The notes under the pieces were generated by a model. The model searched no databases, was not told where the DNA came from, and was given only the letters and a program-made list of their open reading frames with translations. A DNA stretch of 64,000 nucleotides from assembly GCA_024305405.1 (NCBI GenBank), contig JAKNDB010000087.1, positions 868,001 to 932,000 of the forward strand, in the 5' to 3' direction. Shown piece after piece: positions 24,817 through 38,556 of the stretch. Both the position numbers and the translations under genes were made by a program. The stretch comes from Dirofilaria immitis. Its lineage: Eukaryota; Nematoda; Chromadorea; Rhabditida; Onchocercidae. Numbering within the stretch: the first letter of the stretch is position 1; each line of letters opens with the position of its first letter.

Positions 24817-27800
24817 TGTTCAATGTTTAAAATTTTAAAATCCATGCTAATTGTTTAAAAGGTTTTAGCGATCGAAGCTTCGTTCATGTTTGAATATTGT
24901 CCGTCTCTCATTCTTTGTTCTAATAACTAAACCGTTCGTATAACTAATGAGTCCTAAGCCATCACTTACAGCAAAGATCAAGGATCGTCGATACAAAAAT
25001 GAGGTTCTCTTGGTTAACTGGCATGTTTCAAGTAATCAATTTTTGGTTACTGAGCCAAACAACATCAGCAGTCATTTATCGTTTTCGTTCCTATATCACT
25101 GGGCTGCTAATCTTATTCTCATCCTTCATTTTAAACCTTGCGTTATTAAGGGCCCTTACGCTTACTTTGTTCAATCTATATTTATTACGGAATAAAATCA
25201 TCACGATAAATGCGTTTACGTTCAGAAGTTTAATTATCCAAGTTTAAGACTATAACAAAGCAAATTGTTACCTGCCGTGTCTCTCGGCAAGAAGAGAAAT
25301 TTTTCTATAATCGCTAAAACTAATTTTTAGTTTTGTCATTCACATCCCTTGAAATAAATTAATCGCTTTTAGGTAATTTATTTCGCGTTATTTCTATGGC
25401 ATTGTTGATGAGATATGAGCATTATTATGAAGTCATTGGTATGTGAAAATTATCCTTGACCTGCATTATTTTGTTCACTTTATTTTTGCATGTCAAAATT
25501 CGGCTATTTTGAAGCAAATCCTTTTTTTTTGTTATGGAAATGATTTTCGTTACTCTCAAATCTCACTTTTGTGACATTTATGCATCCATTTTGGATAAAT
25601 ACATTTTAACAGATGCTCTTCATTATTACCTTTGATAATGCTTGATTTTGATTTTAAGAAATACAACAGAGCTGGTTAATTAACTGCAGCGCATTTGCGA
25701 AATTAAATCATGTTAAAAGTAAATTGGAAAAAGAATATCAATTAATTTTTCCTTCGTTTTTTCTTTTCGTCCCCAAAACTTCCGAACTCCTTAAATTTTA
25801 CGTTTACCAACATTTATCAATTTCCAGCTGTCAAGTTTAGTGGCTCATTTATTTACTAATAGAGCAAATCAAATGAGCTATGAATATAATTTGCCATATT
25901 TGAAGACAAATTTCTCTAAGAAATAATATTGTAGAGGAAATATGATCATTTTATTTGTTGCTACCAAAAAATGGAACATTAAATTTCTTATATTGAAGAA
26001 CCAAGTTTTGATCAATTATATCATTGACATTAATTTTCACTACTAATTTCTCAATTTTGCAGAACATCAGTTTTATCTACTGGCTTCAGACATCGCGATA
26101 TTTAAACTAAGATATCGATTCTGAAGGCGACCATCAACTTCTCATCCAAATTTAAATTACTATTTCATCATTCTTTAAAAAATATTTTTTTAGAATACCT
26201 CATATATTCCATCCGGCTCTAAACTGAATCGTTATTTGGTCGCTTCAACAGATCAAAAAATTAATTTGAATGACAAGATGAATAAAAGGTTTATTTTTAT
26301 GGGATATTTAATGAAACAATGAGAGAAGAGATGATTGAGCGAAAATTAGTTATGTTTATCAATTTTTTTCTGATTTTTTGGTAATGATTTTGTTGTCAGC
26401 TGAAATTTTTGTGGAAACACAATTCGCGAAGTGGTAGTGCGAATTGATGAATTTTATTTATCCCTTTTACAAATTTTAATCCAGTTTCTTAAAGAATAAT
26501 TGAGACTAATAGACAAATTTGAAGCAAAAATCCATTCGTTGAAAATTCGGCACCGGTAACAAACAATTTCTTTCATGCCATTAATTTTTAGACAACCTGT
26601 GTAACAATAATTGTAATTAAGGAGTGCTTCAACACGATCTGCAAGAAGCATGAGTAATTTGGACGACGACAATTAATTGTGTTTTAATTTAACTAACGAC
26701 AACTATGCAAAAATTTTCCATTTGAACAACTTACTTCATCTTCCTTTTAGAGGTTGAAAATAATTCAAGACATAAGTCGCTAGAAATTCAAGACTACTAT
26801 GATATTTTTATTGTGACGTTTTTTTGTTCATCTTATCCATATAACTTTTAAAGAATATTTCCAAATTTCTGTTATAATTTTGCTCATCCTTCAGATTGCA
26901 CAAAAATTTTTTCAATGTATAAATTATACTTATGAAATTTCTTATTACGTCCGTTCAAATCCTTTACTTTTAATATAAAAGATGTCGGACATTTCAGCTG
27001 AGTTTCTCCTTTAGATATATTTTACGTGTATGTTCATCTTAGTCAATTCATGATATAGAGCTGATTAAGAAATTTGCAGATTTATACGACAAGAATGAGA
27101 TGGAAATCTTGATAATACTCCGCAAATTGTGAGAATTCCATGGTTCCGAGAAACTATAACATGTTATTATTATTCAGTCATCGTAATAAGACATTTTCAA
27201 ACTTCATACCAAAGTTAATATATTCTTGCCATATGATATTGCTTATCCTATTCCAAAAACAAACGAATCGATCTTGCGTATTTTACATGAGTAGTAAATT
27301 ATTCCAATTCAATTTGTTCAAAATCGAGAAATTTACGATGCACTGAATCTCATATTGCTTAACGCAGGAAAATGTGGAACTATGATTTGAATGATTTTTA
27401 AATTCCTCGTGATCAATCATTTGCAAACAGGGATAGAGAGAATCTAAATAATTCATTTTATAGATACATGAGTCGAAAAGTCATGGATAAGTATGGAATA
27501 AATAGCAACAGTAAGATATGATACTATAAACGATGAATCGTCCGATAAATTATAATAATCGTTAAAACTGAACTTAAAGATACTTCAAGTATCTCTCATG
27601 TCTAAATGCATTTCTAGATCTAAATGCATTTCCAGTAGTGCGGATAGAGGGCATATGAAATATAAACCTCAGATGTTTCTTAAAAATTATTTCTATTCTT
27701 CATTTATTATAATTAGCTGCAGTAATGTGATAAAGTTTGGTTTTCAAAAAGAGACATCATAAATCTGAAGTCTATTGTACAATTTTCAGAGTAAGTGGCA

Positions 27801-29818
27801 CAATATGGGATCTTATGACTCAGATGTTTCTTAAAAATGACTAAAATGAACAAGAAACCGTTTGGTTCTGAATTTCGATTTTTATATTCTACAAGTTAAA
27901 TACTATTTTATTTTTATTCCTTAACCAAATTATATGCAAAAAAGTGTAAGAAACTGATTATTTACATCTTTTCCATTCGGAAGATAAAACTGTTGAATCT
28001 TTCAAGCGACGAGGAATGCATAACGAGTTAAGACTTCATCATTTGCCCTTTGATATCCGGTGATAAACTAGTCAGCGAAAATTGGAAGTATATCGGGCTT
28101 AATTTCAAATTTCAATGCCATGCGATCTCATTTTAGGAACTCATAAAGAGGTCAACGAAAGAGACTAGAAAAGTTAGACAATAATTTGGAACCACTTGCA
28201 CGATACCAACAAGCATCAAATAATGTCTCCTTCAATTGTTCTGAAGTAGCACGATTCAGCAGTACTTGTGGCAGTTATCATTATAAAAGAATGGGACACA
28301 TGTTTACAAGACTGTTGTAATCACTTAGAAATTAACTGATACATATAACAATAATGCCAGTATCAGTGATTATAATGTTAGTGATAACAGCGATTACATA
28401 ATGCAAGTATGAATTAAAGCAATGAGAAATACAAATAGACATTTGTAGAGTAAAAATATTATTTAATATATACGTGCTTTCTTAAGGAATGAATAAAAAT
28501 TCTGCTTAGTTTCATTGTCTGTACTGCGCAAGATAGAACACTGAAGACTGAATTATGGTTTGGTGATACAAAAAGTGATACATCGTATCTTTCTATTCCT
28601 TTTTAGAAATAAATCTTTGGAGAAAATTCAATAGATTTATTGATCTTAATAACAGGTTTGAAAACTGCGTAATTTGTCCAAGAGAAACTTGAGAGCAACC
28701 TGAATTATTTGTGAGAATAGGAAGATCTAAATGTCACTCCAATCAGTGATAAGTTAATCGTCAGTGCAACTAGACAAAAACTAAAAACTTCCAGTCATGA
28801 AAAATACCGAAAAACAATGCAAGAAAAAAATATATCTATTCTTATTCGAATGAACACTAATCAGTAAGAATTTAACGAATATCAGTAGTGATAAAAATGA
28901 TTTCATTTGTTGATGCATGCCCTGATATAGATGCTTGAATTACAGAGTAAATTAGAATTAATTACAGCAAGAAATTACCTGCATGATGGAAATCGAATAA
29001 CATTACAGGCCAAAGAATTTTGACGGAAAGCACTATTAACTGCAAAGTTAAAAAGAATTATAATTGTATCAAACTTGATATCTATCATTTGCTGAAATTA
29101 GAAAAACTGAAGCTTCATGTACAACTTGGCTCATTAAATCTACTGGCTGCAATTTCAGTATACTCTACTTGGATTATAAGCGGACAGTCTGCTGCTACTT
29201 CTGTTGCTGTCTTTAAGGGTCGTCGATAAAGCGATTTTAGATATTGTTGCCTTACAATACAATATCATTTAATGCTGCTACTGTCGCCACTTCTGCTGCT
29301 ACTTCTGTTGCTGTCTTTAATGAGAAAGCAAGTCGGAGAAATGGAATTTCTTTGCTTTGCAGCACAAAAATAGTTATCATCGACTTTGATGATTAGTAGA
29401 TTAGTAGATTCTTTTCACTATGAAGGTAAAGATTGAAGATACCGGCAGCACCACTAAATCCACTTCCCACAGATATTCCCAAATCTTCTCGTAGTTCTAT
29501 CCTTTTTTCTTCATGCGAAATTCATCTACACAATTTAAAATTAGATTTGCCGCGCGCTTCCTTAGCGCACCACATATCATAAAGGGAGACATCTTTGTCA
29601 CGTTGGTTGCTTATCGTGGCATCTTTCTTCTTCAATATCCTGACTTCTGCATTGTTGGAACTCTCGTGGTCCGATCTCTTTTCTATTTTGAAATGTCTGC
29701 TAAAATGGATTTTAATTATCAATGGTTGTTGCTGCAATGAAACAAAAAACGAAAAGGAATGTGTAGTATTTATCGATTTATCTCGATTATGTTTTTTTAA
29801 GTTTCAACAATTTTTAGA
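24817..29818. other. Intergenic region, no supported gene
   Basis: Five kilobases without a convincing gene. Overlapping frames at 24947-25247 (+) encode hydrophobic stretches but overlap each other and lack splice support. Short sequence echoes occur: CTCAGATGTTTCTTAAAAAT at about 27668 and again at 27820, and CTGCTACTTCTGTTGCTGTC at about 29191 and 29297. Confidence 0.5.
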
Positions 29819-29819
29819 T

Positions 29820-29830
29820 TTCTTTTTCAG
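29820..29830 (+). promoter_or_regulatory. Likely spliced-leader trans-splice acceptor of the SLBP gene
   Basis: TTCTTTTTCAG, a strong nematode 3' splice site, lies 20 bases upstream of the SLBP ATG at 29851, with no matching upstream donor exon seen. This is the usual geometry for spliced-leader addition. Inference from sequence only. Confidence 0.5.
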
Positions 29831-29850
29831 AAGATAGAAACTGATTCGAA

Positions 29851-32483
29851 ATGAATCCGGTAAATGAAGAGTTCCAAGTATTGATGAATGAAGCTATAGA
29901 TGATATCTCGGATGGTGGTCGAAGCTCAAAGATAGCCGAATATCAGCCAATCGAAGGACAAACTCAAGAATATGATCCGGATCATTCAGCGATGGCAAAA
30001 GTTGGGTTAAGTGATATTGCTATGTCACTTCCTGTTAAGATGATTAGCAAAACATCAAAAACTGTTCGTTCGTATCTTCATTATCGTATTTTAACGCTAT
30101 CTTCTATTTTAATTAATAAGGGTAACATTCAGTCGTTGTATATATTTGATTTCAATCAAAAAGAAAATGTAAAAATGTTTTTATCGCCATATGTTATTTA
30201 TGAAATTCGTTTGGCAAGCTTCATAGCCACAAAATTCATTACGAAAATAATTTTAAAGAGAATATTCATTTTTTAAATTTTATATCTATGTTAATGTCTT
30301 TTTCGGAAGAATTTTCAAGAAAAAATTTTACAGCTAAAAGCACTTTTCGAACAGCAAGAATATGAAGATATGCGAAATACCTCATGGGCTGATCTGATGG
30401 AACAAGAAGTAACAAAATCGAGAAATAACTTACAGTTGAACGGGAATGAAGTTGCTGCACCAGATACACAATTGATGAAGAATCATTGTATCGTTTTAAG
30501 TTCTGACGAGGAATATTCAGTTCTCTCAGTTTCTGCAAAAGAGTCGGATATAGCTGGGAGTAAAACTAATACATCAAAGAAGAAACAGGGAATGAAATCG
30601 AGGTAAGAATGAGAGATTATCGTTAGAGGGCCAAGGCATACTTAGTTTCTATTTATTTATTCATTTTTGTATTTCAATTTATTTATGCAATATTAGGAGA
30701 TAGTAATATCTCTAACTCATTTCGGTTGTATTGCATAAACATATTTGTAGTTATTAATGACTCTTTAGTCCCTAAAAAAATAAAATAACGATGAAATCTA
30801 AAGATATGTCGTCGTTTATTATTTCCATGTTCTTTTCATTTTTTACTTTATTAGTTTGCATGAAAAATTTTGTTACTTATTGTGCGAAACAGGGTTCGGT
30901 TTCATAGCAACTGTTTCTGTTTTTCGAATTTATTTTAAGCTCTCTTCCAGTGTTTCAGGGTTAAATACAATTTAGACTTTACGGAAGCATTGCATGGTAA
31001 ATCATTAAAAACTGATGAGCAGAACTCTGGAAAATCGGTATTTCTGAACTTATTTCATATCAAACCTACATTTTTTCAAATTAGGAAATATTTTTAAAAA
31101 AGCTAATTATATTTCGATGTTAAAATGATTTTGTCGGTTTAGTTCCGTCGCGCTGTCAAGCGAGGCAAAGTTCAAAGGATTCGAGCATTGTCCGCGACGA
31201 GCACTGAGGATGACGAGGGTCCGGTATCTTCGAAATGTCAAAAAAAGAAGAAAAGACGTATATAAGCAAAAGACCATTTGTGAAGCTAAAAATTCGAGAT
31301 TTCTTCCCAGTGATTTATCTCTTAGTAAGATTAAACAACCGAGCAGAGAAAGGTTCCTTTTTCGCTATTAAAAATTTTTTTCTTTTGCTAAGGTTCCCAA
31401 GTTGCTAGTATTTCTTAAAATAAGTCACTAAATGATAGTAAATAAAATAAGTAAATGTATGTCGAACTATATAAAACTCTAATAATATAACAATTACAGT
31501 TCGCCTGGAAGTGCTAGTAGTACTTGTTCCACACTGCGAATTAAGAAGGATTGGTCAGAGCCAAAACTCGGTTGGTGTAGAGATGAAAGTACTCTTTTAA
31601 GACGTGCAAAGGTATTATTTCGAGGTCATTTTTCGAGCAAGTTTTATACTTGTTATTTGTTGAAGTGTCAAATTATTACAAATATAGATAAAATAACTAT
31701 ATAAATATACTACTGAAATTAGAAAGATAATTTTATTGAGGAAATTGAGAAGGCGAAGGAGAAACCAATCTACGCGAAATATCTTGCAAAAGTGCCACGA
31801 TATGCTCGAACGAAAGACATGCCAAAAACTCCCAACAAATATATCCAATATTCACGTAGATCATGGGACAAACTGGTTTTTTTGTTTTTTTTTCATTGTT
31901 CTGGAACTATTTTTCCTTATGGACAAAATTTACTTTATCTTTCAATACAATTAATAAAAAATCGGGATTTATGTGTCTTGAGCTTACAGATACGTCTGTG
32001 GAAGCGGCGATTATATGAATGGGCTGATGAAGAACCGACTCAAAGTTGCTTAAGTTTAAATGAATCCACATCTGATGAGATCTCCGACAGTGAGGCAGCA
32101 TCTTCATTTTCTTCTTTAATGTCAGATGAAAATAAATTATCTTTCGATGAAATCAAGGTTGTATTTGATAGCATAGGCTGTAAATTAAAAGTTAATTAAT
32201 ATTAATGTTTATTTGCCGATAGGTCATATTAAATGAAATCGGACAAATGGAAGCGTGTGTTGCATATGGAATTTTGCCTGTTTTGATGTTGAATAATTCA
32301 AATTATATTTATCACTATTCCATTTAACATCAGGTGGAACAGGATGCAGCAGCTTCTCTTCTTGGTTATCTTGATATCGATACGCGAACTAATACGGTAA
32401 CAGTGATGAAGACTGATGATGAATCAACACTGAAGGGAACGTCGCGAAGTACCCTCGGACCTCGCGATTTCAGCAAACTTTAG
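29851..32483 (+). CDS. cdl-1: Histone stem-loop-binding protein (SLBP)
   Basis: Exons 29851-30063, 30334-30602, 30959-31037, 31143-31352, 31500-31611, 31741-31875, 31990-32157, 32223-32279 (less sure) and 32334-32483. Phases agree and the total is about 463 residues, allowing one surplus A in the A7 run at 31240-31246. The RNA-binding domain spans exons 5-7: LLRRAK, then VPRYARTKDMPKTPNKYIQY, then YSRRSWDKL joined to IRLWKRRLYEWADEE. It carries the diagnostic TPNK and YSRRSWD motifs of SLBP, which binds the 3' hairpin of replication-dependent histone mRNAs for processing and translation. Around it are an acidic, Ser-rich N-terminal region (about 260 residues) and a C-terminal tail with a Ser/acidic patch (DEISDSEAASSFSSLMSDEN), likely phosphorylated. 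The exon 1 donor could instead be at 30034. The symbol is by homology to the single SLBP gene of C. elegans. Confidence 0.9.
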
Positions 32484-35400
32484 TCTCATATCAACTAATG
32501 CTTCTGCATTATCATATCGGACTTATCTAGTTTTTGAGAGGTCAAGTTTTCCGAGTGATATTTCAGAATGTATCAATTTCGCATTCTATAGAGGAAAAAA
32601 TTTTACTTTGAATCAATATACAGAAAGAATTTCTTGTGCAGTAGGATTTTTCAGTGACGCAGCAAAAGACGCACTATTGAAATGAATTTTGTTTGTCGTG
32701 AGATATTTTCTTAGTTATACGAATGATTTTATTAAACTAATGTGAGAATAGATATTTTTAAACTCATTCATGGCAAGATTATGTGATTTTTTTAACTGAA
32801 GTTTTGTTATGTTCTACTTAATTTTGTTATGCACAAATTAATTAGCTTATTACGATTGATTAATTATTCTCTGTGATCGTTCTTCTCATATTAGGATTTT
32901 ACTGCACCGCAATAATTCTTTTTGTCTGTAATTCAGTGAAACGCATGAAGAGATTACCCGAATGATATGTATTTTAAAATTATATGATTTATGGTTTCCG
33001 TTGAATTTGTTTTGTTTTGTCTTGCGTCATTATTATCTTTACTGTTATGAAGCCTATTTGTTTGCATGATTCAAATTGAAATAAAATTTTAAAATTCAGA
33101 AAAGAAAAAAATTACATGGATGTGACATCTTACGCTAATCAGGTATTATTCCGGTTGTCTTCCTGTTTTCCAAAAAAATTTTCTTGTCAATATCATTCGA
33201 AAATTGGAGAGAGACTTGCGCATCTTTCATTTCAATTATGCTAATACGAGGAGAAAGAGCTGTTTCATTTTTAATATTGGGTTTCTTTGGAATACAGTGA
33301 TTTCTACAGAAAGTGGAAACTGATATGGAACTGATATGCTTTAGTTGCAGCGTGACTGCATTCATTTTATCATTTTTAAACTCAATATTAAGGGAATCCA
33401 GGTGGATGTGACAAGAAGCGAATTTCGAAGAACGATTAGATCAAAAAAAAACATCCATGTGCAGTTGGATTTGATTTTGAACAGAGACAATGATTTATTT
33501 CTTATTTGTGATTGAAAATATATTTATATTTTAGATACAAACTATATGATTTATGACATTGAAAGTCAATTCACCTAGGCTTTCGAGACATTTCATAAAA
33601 TATTTTGAAAAGAAGCCGAACTCAATATCAGTCTTATATCGAGCCATTTACAATCATACATATTATTATGGCAAGGGTGTATGCAAATTTTTAATATTTA
33701 TATTTTTAGGATTTCTGCCTAATCAATTATGAAAAATTTTGCTATCTCAGTCGAAGTGATTGCAGTTCGAACATCGAGCATTTATATTTATTTTTTTTTA
33801 TTTCGAAATCCACTGAAAAATTTATCTTGATTTTCATGGATTTAAAAAAGCAGACTAGAAATTAATCTTAAACTTCTCCGAACCTGAAATATCCTCCAAA
33901 AGACTTATAGCGAATTGCTGGGACTGCTGTTACGTAAAATTTTATTTTCAAATGCATGTATGTTTATCGAACATATAATTTTCTATTGGATAGCTATTTC
34001 CGTATATCATTATATCAAGATAAAATAAATTAAAGATAAAATAAATAGATAACTAATAGTATTTTTTACTCTTACATCTTACAGCAATGATTTTTATCAA
34101 TCTTGGAATGATATTCTGAAATCTAAAAATAACTGTCGAAAAAATGTATAAATATTTCTTAATAAATTTTAAATTTCTTTCTATTTTGTTTTATCTTTAA
34201 TCCAAATTGCGATTACTTTTTCGACATTTTATTTTAGTAAAACTTCTTCAATTTGTCCCGAAAATACTCTCATACACTAGTATGAATTAAAAGGAAAAAA
34301 CAATAGTTCACATCTTTTTATCCATTATAAACTTAATCTTCAGGACGAAAATGATAAGCAGAATCAGAGCCTTACTTGAGTTGGAGAGATTTTTGAAATG
34401 ATAATATTACATAAGGTATCATTGATAAAATGACAAGATTTATATGAACAGATATTTTCGTACTTTGATTATTTTGAAAAAATGAAAAAAAGAAATTTTT
34501 TTTCAAATTTTTTCAAAGAGAAAAAAAGTTTTAATAAATAAAATGTTAAGAAAGTAATTGCAATTTAGATTAAAGAATAAAACAAAAATAGAAAGAAACT
34601 TAAAATTCATTAAGGAAGAAATACTTTTCTTTTTTTTCTTTCTTTTAGCTTTTTCATTTTCATTTAATTCTCGTTTAAGAGTAATTCTTATAGATTTTGT
34701 TGATTGTATGAGAATGCATAATAAAGGTCAAGGTAACAATTGTGACAAATATATGGAGTGGGCGAATTTAGTTGTTAGCTATATCTCATTTTCTACGCAA
34801 ACTAAAGGCAAATATTGTCAATTGACGAAATACTTCCTTTCTTCTTATTTTTATGAAAATCATTCAACGAAATGTCTTTCCTAAATTAGATACTCTAGTC
34901 TCGATTAATAATTATAGTTTATGGTCATATTTTTTTCTTTATCCCTTTCATTTCTTTCTTTGTCTGAATATAGCAAAACATATATTATAAATGTATAGCA
35001 TGTATCGGTCATCGAAATCTATATTTATAATAAAATTTTTATGTGACATGAGATGATTGATTATAGATAAATCAGTTGAGTATAACAAAACATTTCGTCA
35101 TGATCCTTTTCACTTAACGGTACTCAGTTATTTTACCTATAAATTATTCATATGAACCTCTGGGGGCAGGTCGATCATTCTTATATCGATTGAGTACGCT
35201 GAGAAGAAAAAAAAAGGTAAATAAATTTCTTGCGGTCAATGAGCTCTCTCTAATAATTAGTTCTAAAAACTTGTTGCGATGATTCAATTTGAAAACATCT
35301 GGTTTTTATGTCCTAAAAATAAGTCAATTCAGCTTTCTTTATGAACCTTTTTTTTTTTTCAATTTTATTATTTTGTTAACAGAAACAACGATATTTGAAA

Positions 35401-36072
35401 TAGGGCATCAAATTGAGCAGATTCTTTACGATTCGTATATTTCGCAATAATTCACATCATCAATAAAAGTTTTTCTTCGCTTTAATATTTAATTGAAATG
35501 CGATATTGTAAATTTGATAATGATGTGATAGTGGAAACGAAAGGAAAGATTAATTGATACACGATTGACTATATCACTAGAATGTTTTATGAGAAACAAA
35601 ACTTGAATATTATTGATTGATTAGGAATGGAAGTATACGTAAAGTTTCTTGCGAAATGACAAAGAAGAGATCATTTATAGGTTCGCTATTAATAATAACA
35701 CCAAATGAAAAAAAAAAAAAATCATTATGCTCTTTTTCGTTCTGCATCCTTCCTCATCTATTAATACATTAAATTAGTATAAATGATAATAATAGCTGAT
35801 TAAAGGGAAAGCGATTCTATCACCTGTTTCTTTTTATATCTTGTTTATGAAATTAAATGGACACGATATTCTGCTATCCCCCGTTAACTCTTTCGCTTCA
35901 TCTTTCTTCTCCAACAACTGGTAAAACAACTATTGAAGAATTCCTCAATATTAAATGGTAGAAATAAGTAGTAGAAGTATTGATGTTTACAGAATCAATT
36001 CGACTATACATAATAGAATTCCAAATATCTAATGATAGGTTTTGCAAGTAGAAAGTGAGAGACGAACGATGC
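32484..36072. other. Intergenic region, no supported gene
   Basis: AT-rich, with many A and T runs. A 76-codon frame at 33135-33365 (-) has a protein-like composition but no motif or splice context. The frame at 34558-34884 (+) is low-complexity F/K-rich and not credible. Confidence 0.5.
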
Positions 36073-36148
36073 CGACCCTGGTAGGACTTAAACCTGCCAG
36101 AGTTTTCGCTTTAGGATAGCAATGCCCTGTCCACTAGGCTACAGAGCT
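36073..36148 (-). tRNA. Degenerate tRNA-Arg(CCU)-like sequence, probably a pseudogene
   Basis: A 76-nt minus-strand sequence folds as a cloverleaf. The acceptor strands are AGCTCTG and CAGGGTC (A-C mismatch at 1-72, two G-T pairs). The D arm contains the box A-like TAGCCTAGTGG. The anticodon arm is TTGCT-ATCCTAA-AGCGA with anticodon CCT. The T arm has box B-like GGTTTAAGTCC in place of GGTTCGANTCC and one C-A mismatch. No intron, and no terminal CCA is encoded. The changed T loop and the 1-72 mismatch argue for a pseudogene or a tRNA-derived repeat. Confidence 0.55.
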
Positions 36149-36483
36149 ATGCACTAGCACTACTACGTTTATTATTATTTATTTTACCATTATGAAATGC
36201 AATAATTAAATTGACGTAGATTATTCTAATATCAGAAATGTTTAATCGTAGTCGTAGTGATAATCGTAGTAATGTCGTAGTCGCAGTCATAATCGCAGTT
36301 GCATTCATAATCATAATTGATGTGTGATGATTGTCATCTTAATGTTCTGTTAGCAAAGGGTGCACACACTTCTGATCATACCGTCATGTATGTTTATTTA
36401 TTAATTGCATATATATAAGTTGTGATTTTCTTGAAAAAGCTTCTTTACCTCCCTTACCGCTTGGGTGAAATAAATTTTTGGAG

Positions 36484-38213
36484 AATGAATGAATGGAATG
36501 GGATGAATGGAATGAATGAATGGAATGAATGAATGAATGGAATGAATGAATGAATGGAATGAACGGAATGAATGAATGAATGGAATGAATGAATGGAATG
36601 AATGAATGAATGGAATGAATGAATGAATGGAATGAATGAATGAATGGAATGAATGAATGAATGAATGGAATGAATGAATGAATGAATGGAATGAATGAAT
36701 GAATGGAATGAACGGAATGAATGAATGAATGGAATGAATGAATGGAATGAATGAATGAATGGAATGAATGAATGAATGGAATGAATGAATGAATGGAATG
36801 AATGAATGAATGGAATGAATGAATGAATGGAATGAACGGAATGAATGAATGAATGGAATGAATGAATGGAATGAATGAATGAATGGAATGAATGAATGAA
36901 TGGAATGAATGAATGGAATGGAATGAATGAATGAATGAATGGAATGAATGAATGGAATGGAATGAATGAATGAATGGAATGAATGAATGAATGGAATGAA
37001 TGAATGAATGAATGAATGAATGGAATGAATGAATGAATGGAATGAATGAATGAATGGAATGAATGAATGGAATGAATGAATGGAATGAATGAATGAATGG
37101 AATGGAATGAAATGGAATGAATGAATGGAATGAATGAATGAATGGAATGGAATGAAATGGAAATGGAATGGAATGAATGAATGGAATGAATGAATGGAAT
37201 GAATGAATGGAATGAATGAATGGAATGAATGAATGGAATGAATGAATGAATGGAATGGAATGAAATGGAATGAATGAATGAATGGAATGAATGAATGGAA
37301 TGAATGAATGGAATGAATGAATGGAATGGAATGGAATGAAATGGAATGAATGAATGAATGGAATGAATGAATGGAATGGAATGAATGAATGAAATGGAAT
37401 GAATGAATGGAATGAATGAATGGAATGAATGAATGAATGGAATGAATGAATGGAATGAATGAATGGAATGAATGAATGAATGGAATGGAATGAAATGGAA
37501 TGAATGAATGGAATGAATGAATGAATGGAATGGAATGAAATGGAATGAATGAATGAATGGAATGAATGAATGGAATGAATGAATGGAATGAATGAATGGA
37601 ATGAATGAATGGAATGAATGAATGGAATGAATGAATGAATGGAATGGAATGAAATGGAATGAATGAATGAATGGAATGAATGAATGGAATGAATGAATGG
37701 AATGAATGAATGGAATGGAATGGAATGAAATGGAATGAATGAATGAATGGAATGAATGAATGGAATGGAATGAATGAATGAAATGGAATGAATGAATGGA
37801 ATGAATGAATGGAATGAATGAATGGAATGAATGAATGAATGGAATGAATGAATGGAATGAATGAATGAATGGAATGAATGAATGGAATGAATGAATGGAA
37901 TGAATGAATGAATGGAATGGAATGAAATGGAATGAATGAATGGAATGAATGAATGAATGGAATGGAATGAAATGGAATGAATGAATGAATGGAATGAATG
38001 AATGGAATGAATGAATGGAATGAATGAATGGAATGAATGAATGGAATGAATGAATGGAATGAATGAATGAATGGAATGGAATGAAATGGAATGAATGAAT
38101 GAATGGAATGAATGAATGGAATGAATGAATGGAATGGAATGAATGAATGGAATGAATGAATGAATGGAATGGAATGGAATGAATGAATGAAATGGAATGA
38201 ATGGAATGAATCA
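36484..38213. repeat. 1.7-kb (GAAT)n/(GGAAT)n satellite-like array
   Basis: Continuous mixture of AATG tetramers and GGAAT pentamers with occasional GAAAT variants. A higher-order repeat is visible: the cluster TGGAATGGAATGGAATGAAA occurs at 37322 and at 37711, a period of about 389 bp, with the same order of units on both sides. The long His/Ser/Phe/Ile open frame on its minus strand is only the translation of the repeat. A clean start and end lie in unique sequence. Confidence 0.95.
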
Positions 38214-38556
38214 ATGCATGATTGGAACGAATGAATGAATCAATGGATGAAGAAAAGGAAGGACAGAAGAATGGGTGTTATAGCGAATTCAGGTCATCCA
38301 AAAGGGTGCTATTGCGAAATTGTCCAACTATACATCCCAAAAATAGTTTATCCCTGAACATTGTTACAAATTCATATATTTTTTTTATTCATCCTTTTAA
38401 TGAATGTTTTTATTATTTATTTCTCATTACTATTACTACTATTATGTTTACATTTTGGAGGATACAACATTTAGAATTGTTAGAAAATGGTAATCGTATA
38501 GAATCAGGTGACTAATCAATGAGGTATTTTCATTAAAATGAAAATATATGTTAGCA

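Noticed and set aside
24947..25247. Two overlapping 82-codon frames (+), one hydrophobic
   Set aside because: Overlap in different frames without splice context or family motif.
26454..26672. 72-codon Cys-containing frame (-)
   Set aside because: Cys spacing fits no module I know, and there is no splice support.
29020..29740. Several short frames upstream of SLBP on both strands
   Set aside because: No motif; overlap each other; lie before the probable trans-splice site of SLBP.
33135..33365. 76-codon frame (-), fairly protein-like
   Set aside because: No motif, no clear splice sites, no neighbouring exon; could be a lone exon but not supported.
36454..38214. A 586-codon open frame rich in His, Ser, Phe, Ile and Pro (-)
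   Set aside because: It is the translation of the GAAT/GGAAT array; it has no non-repeat domain and ends with the repeat.
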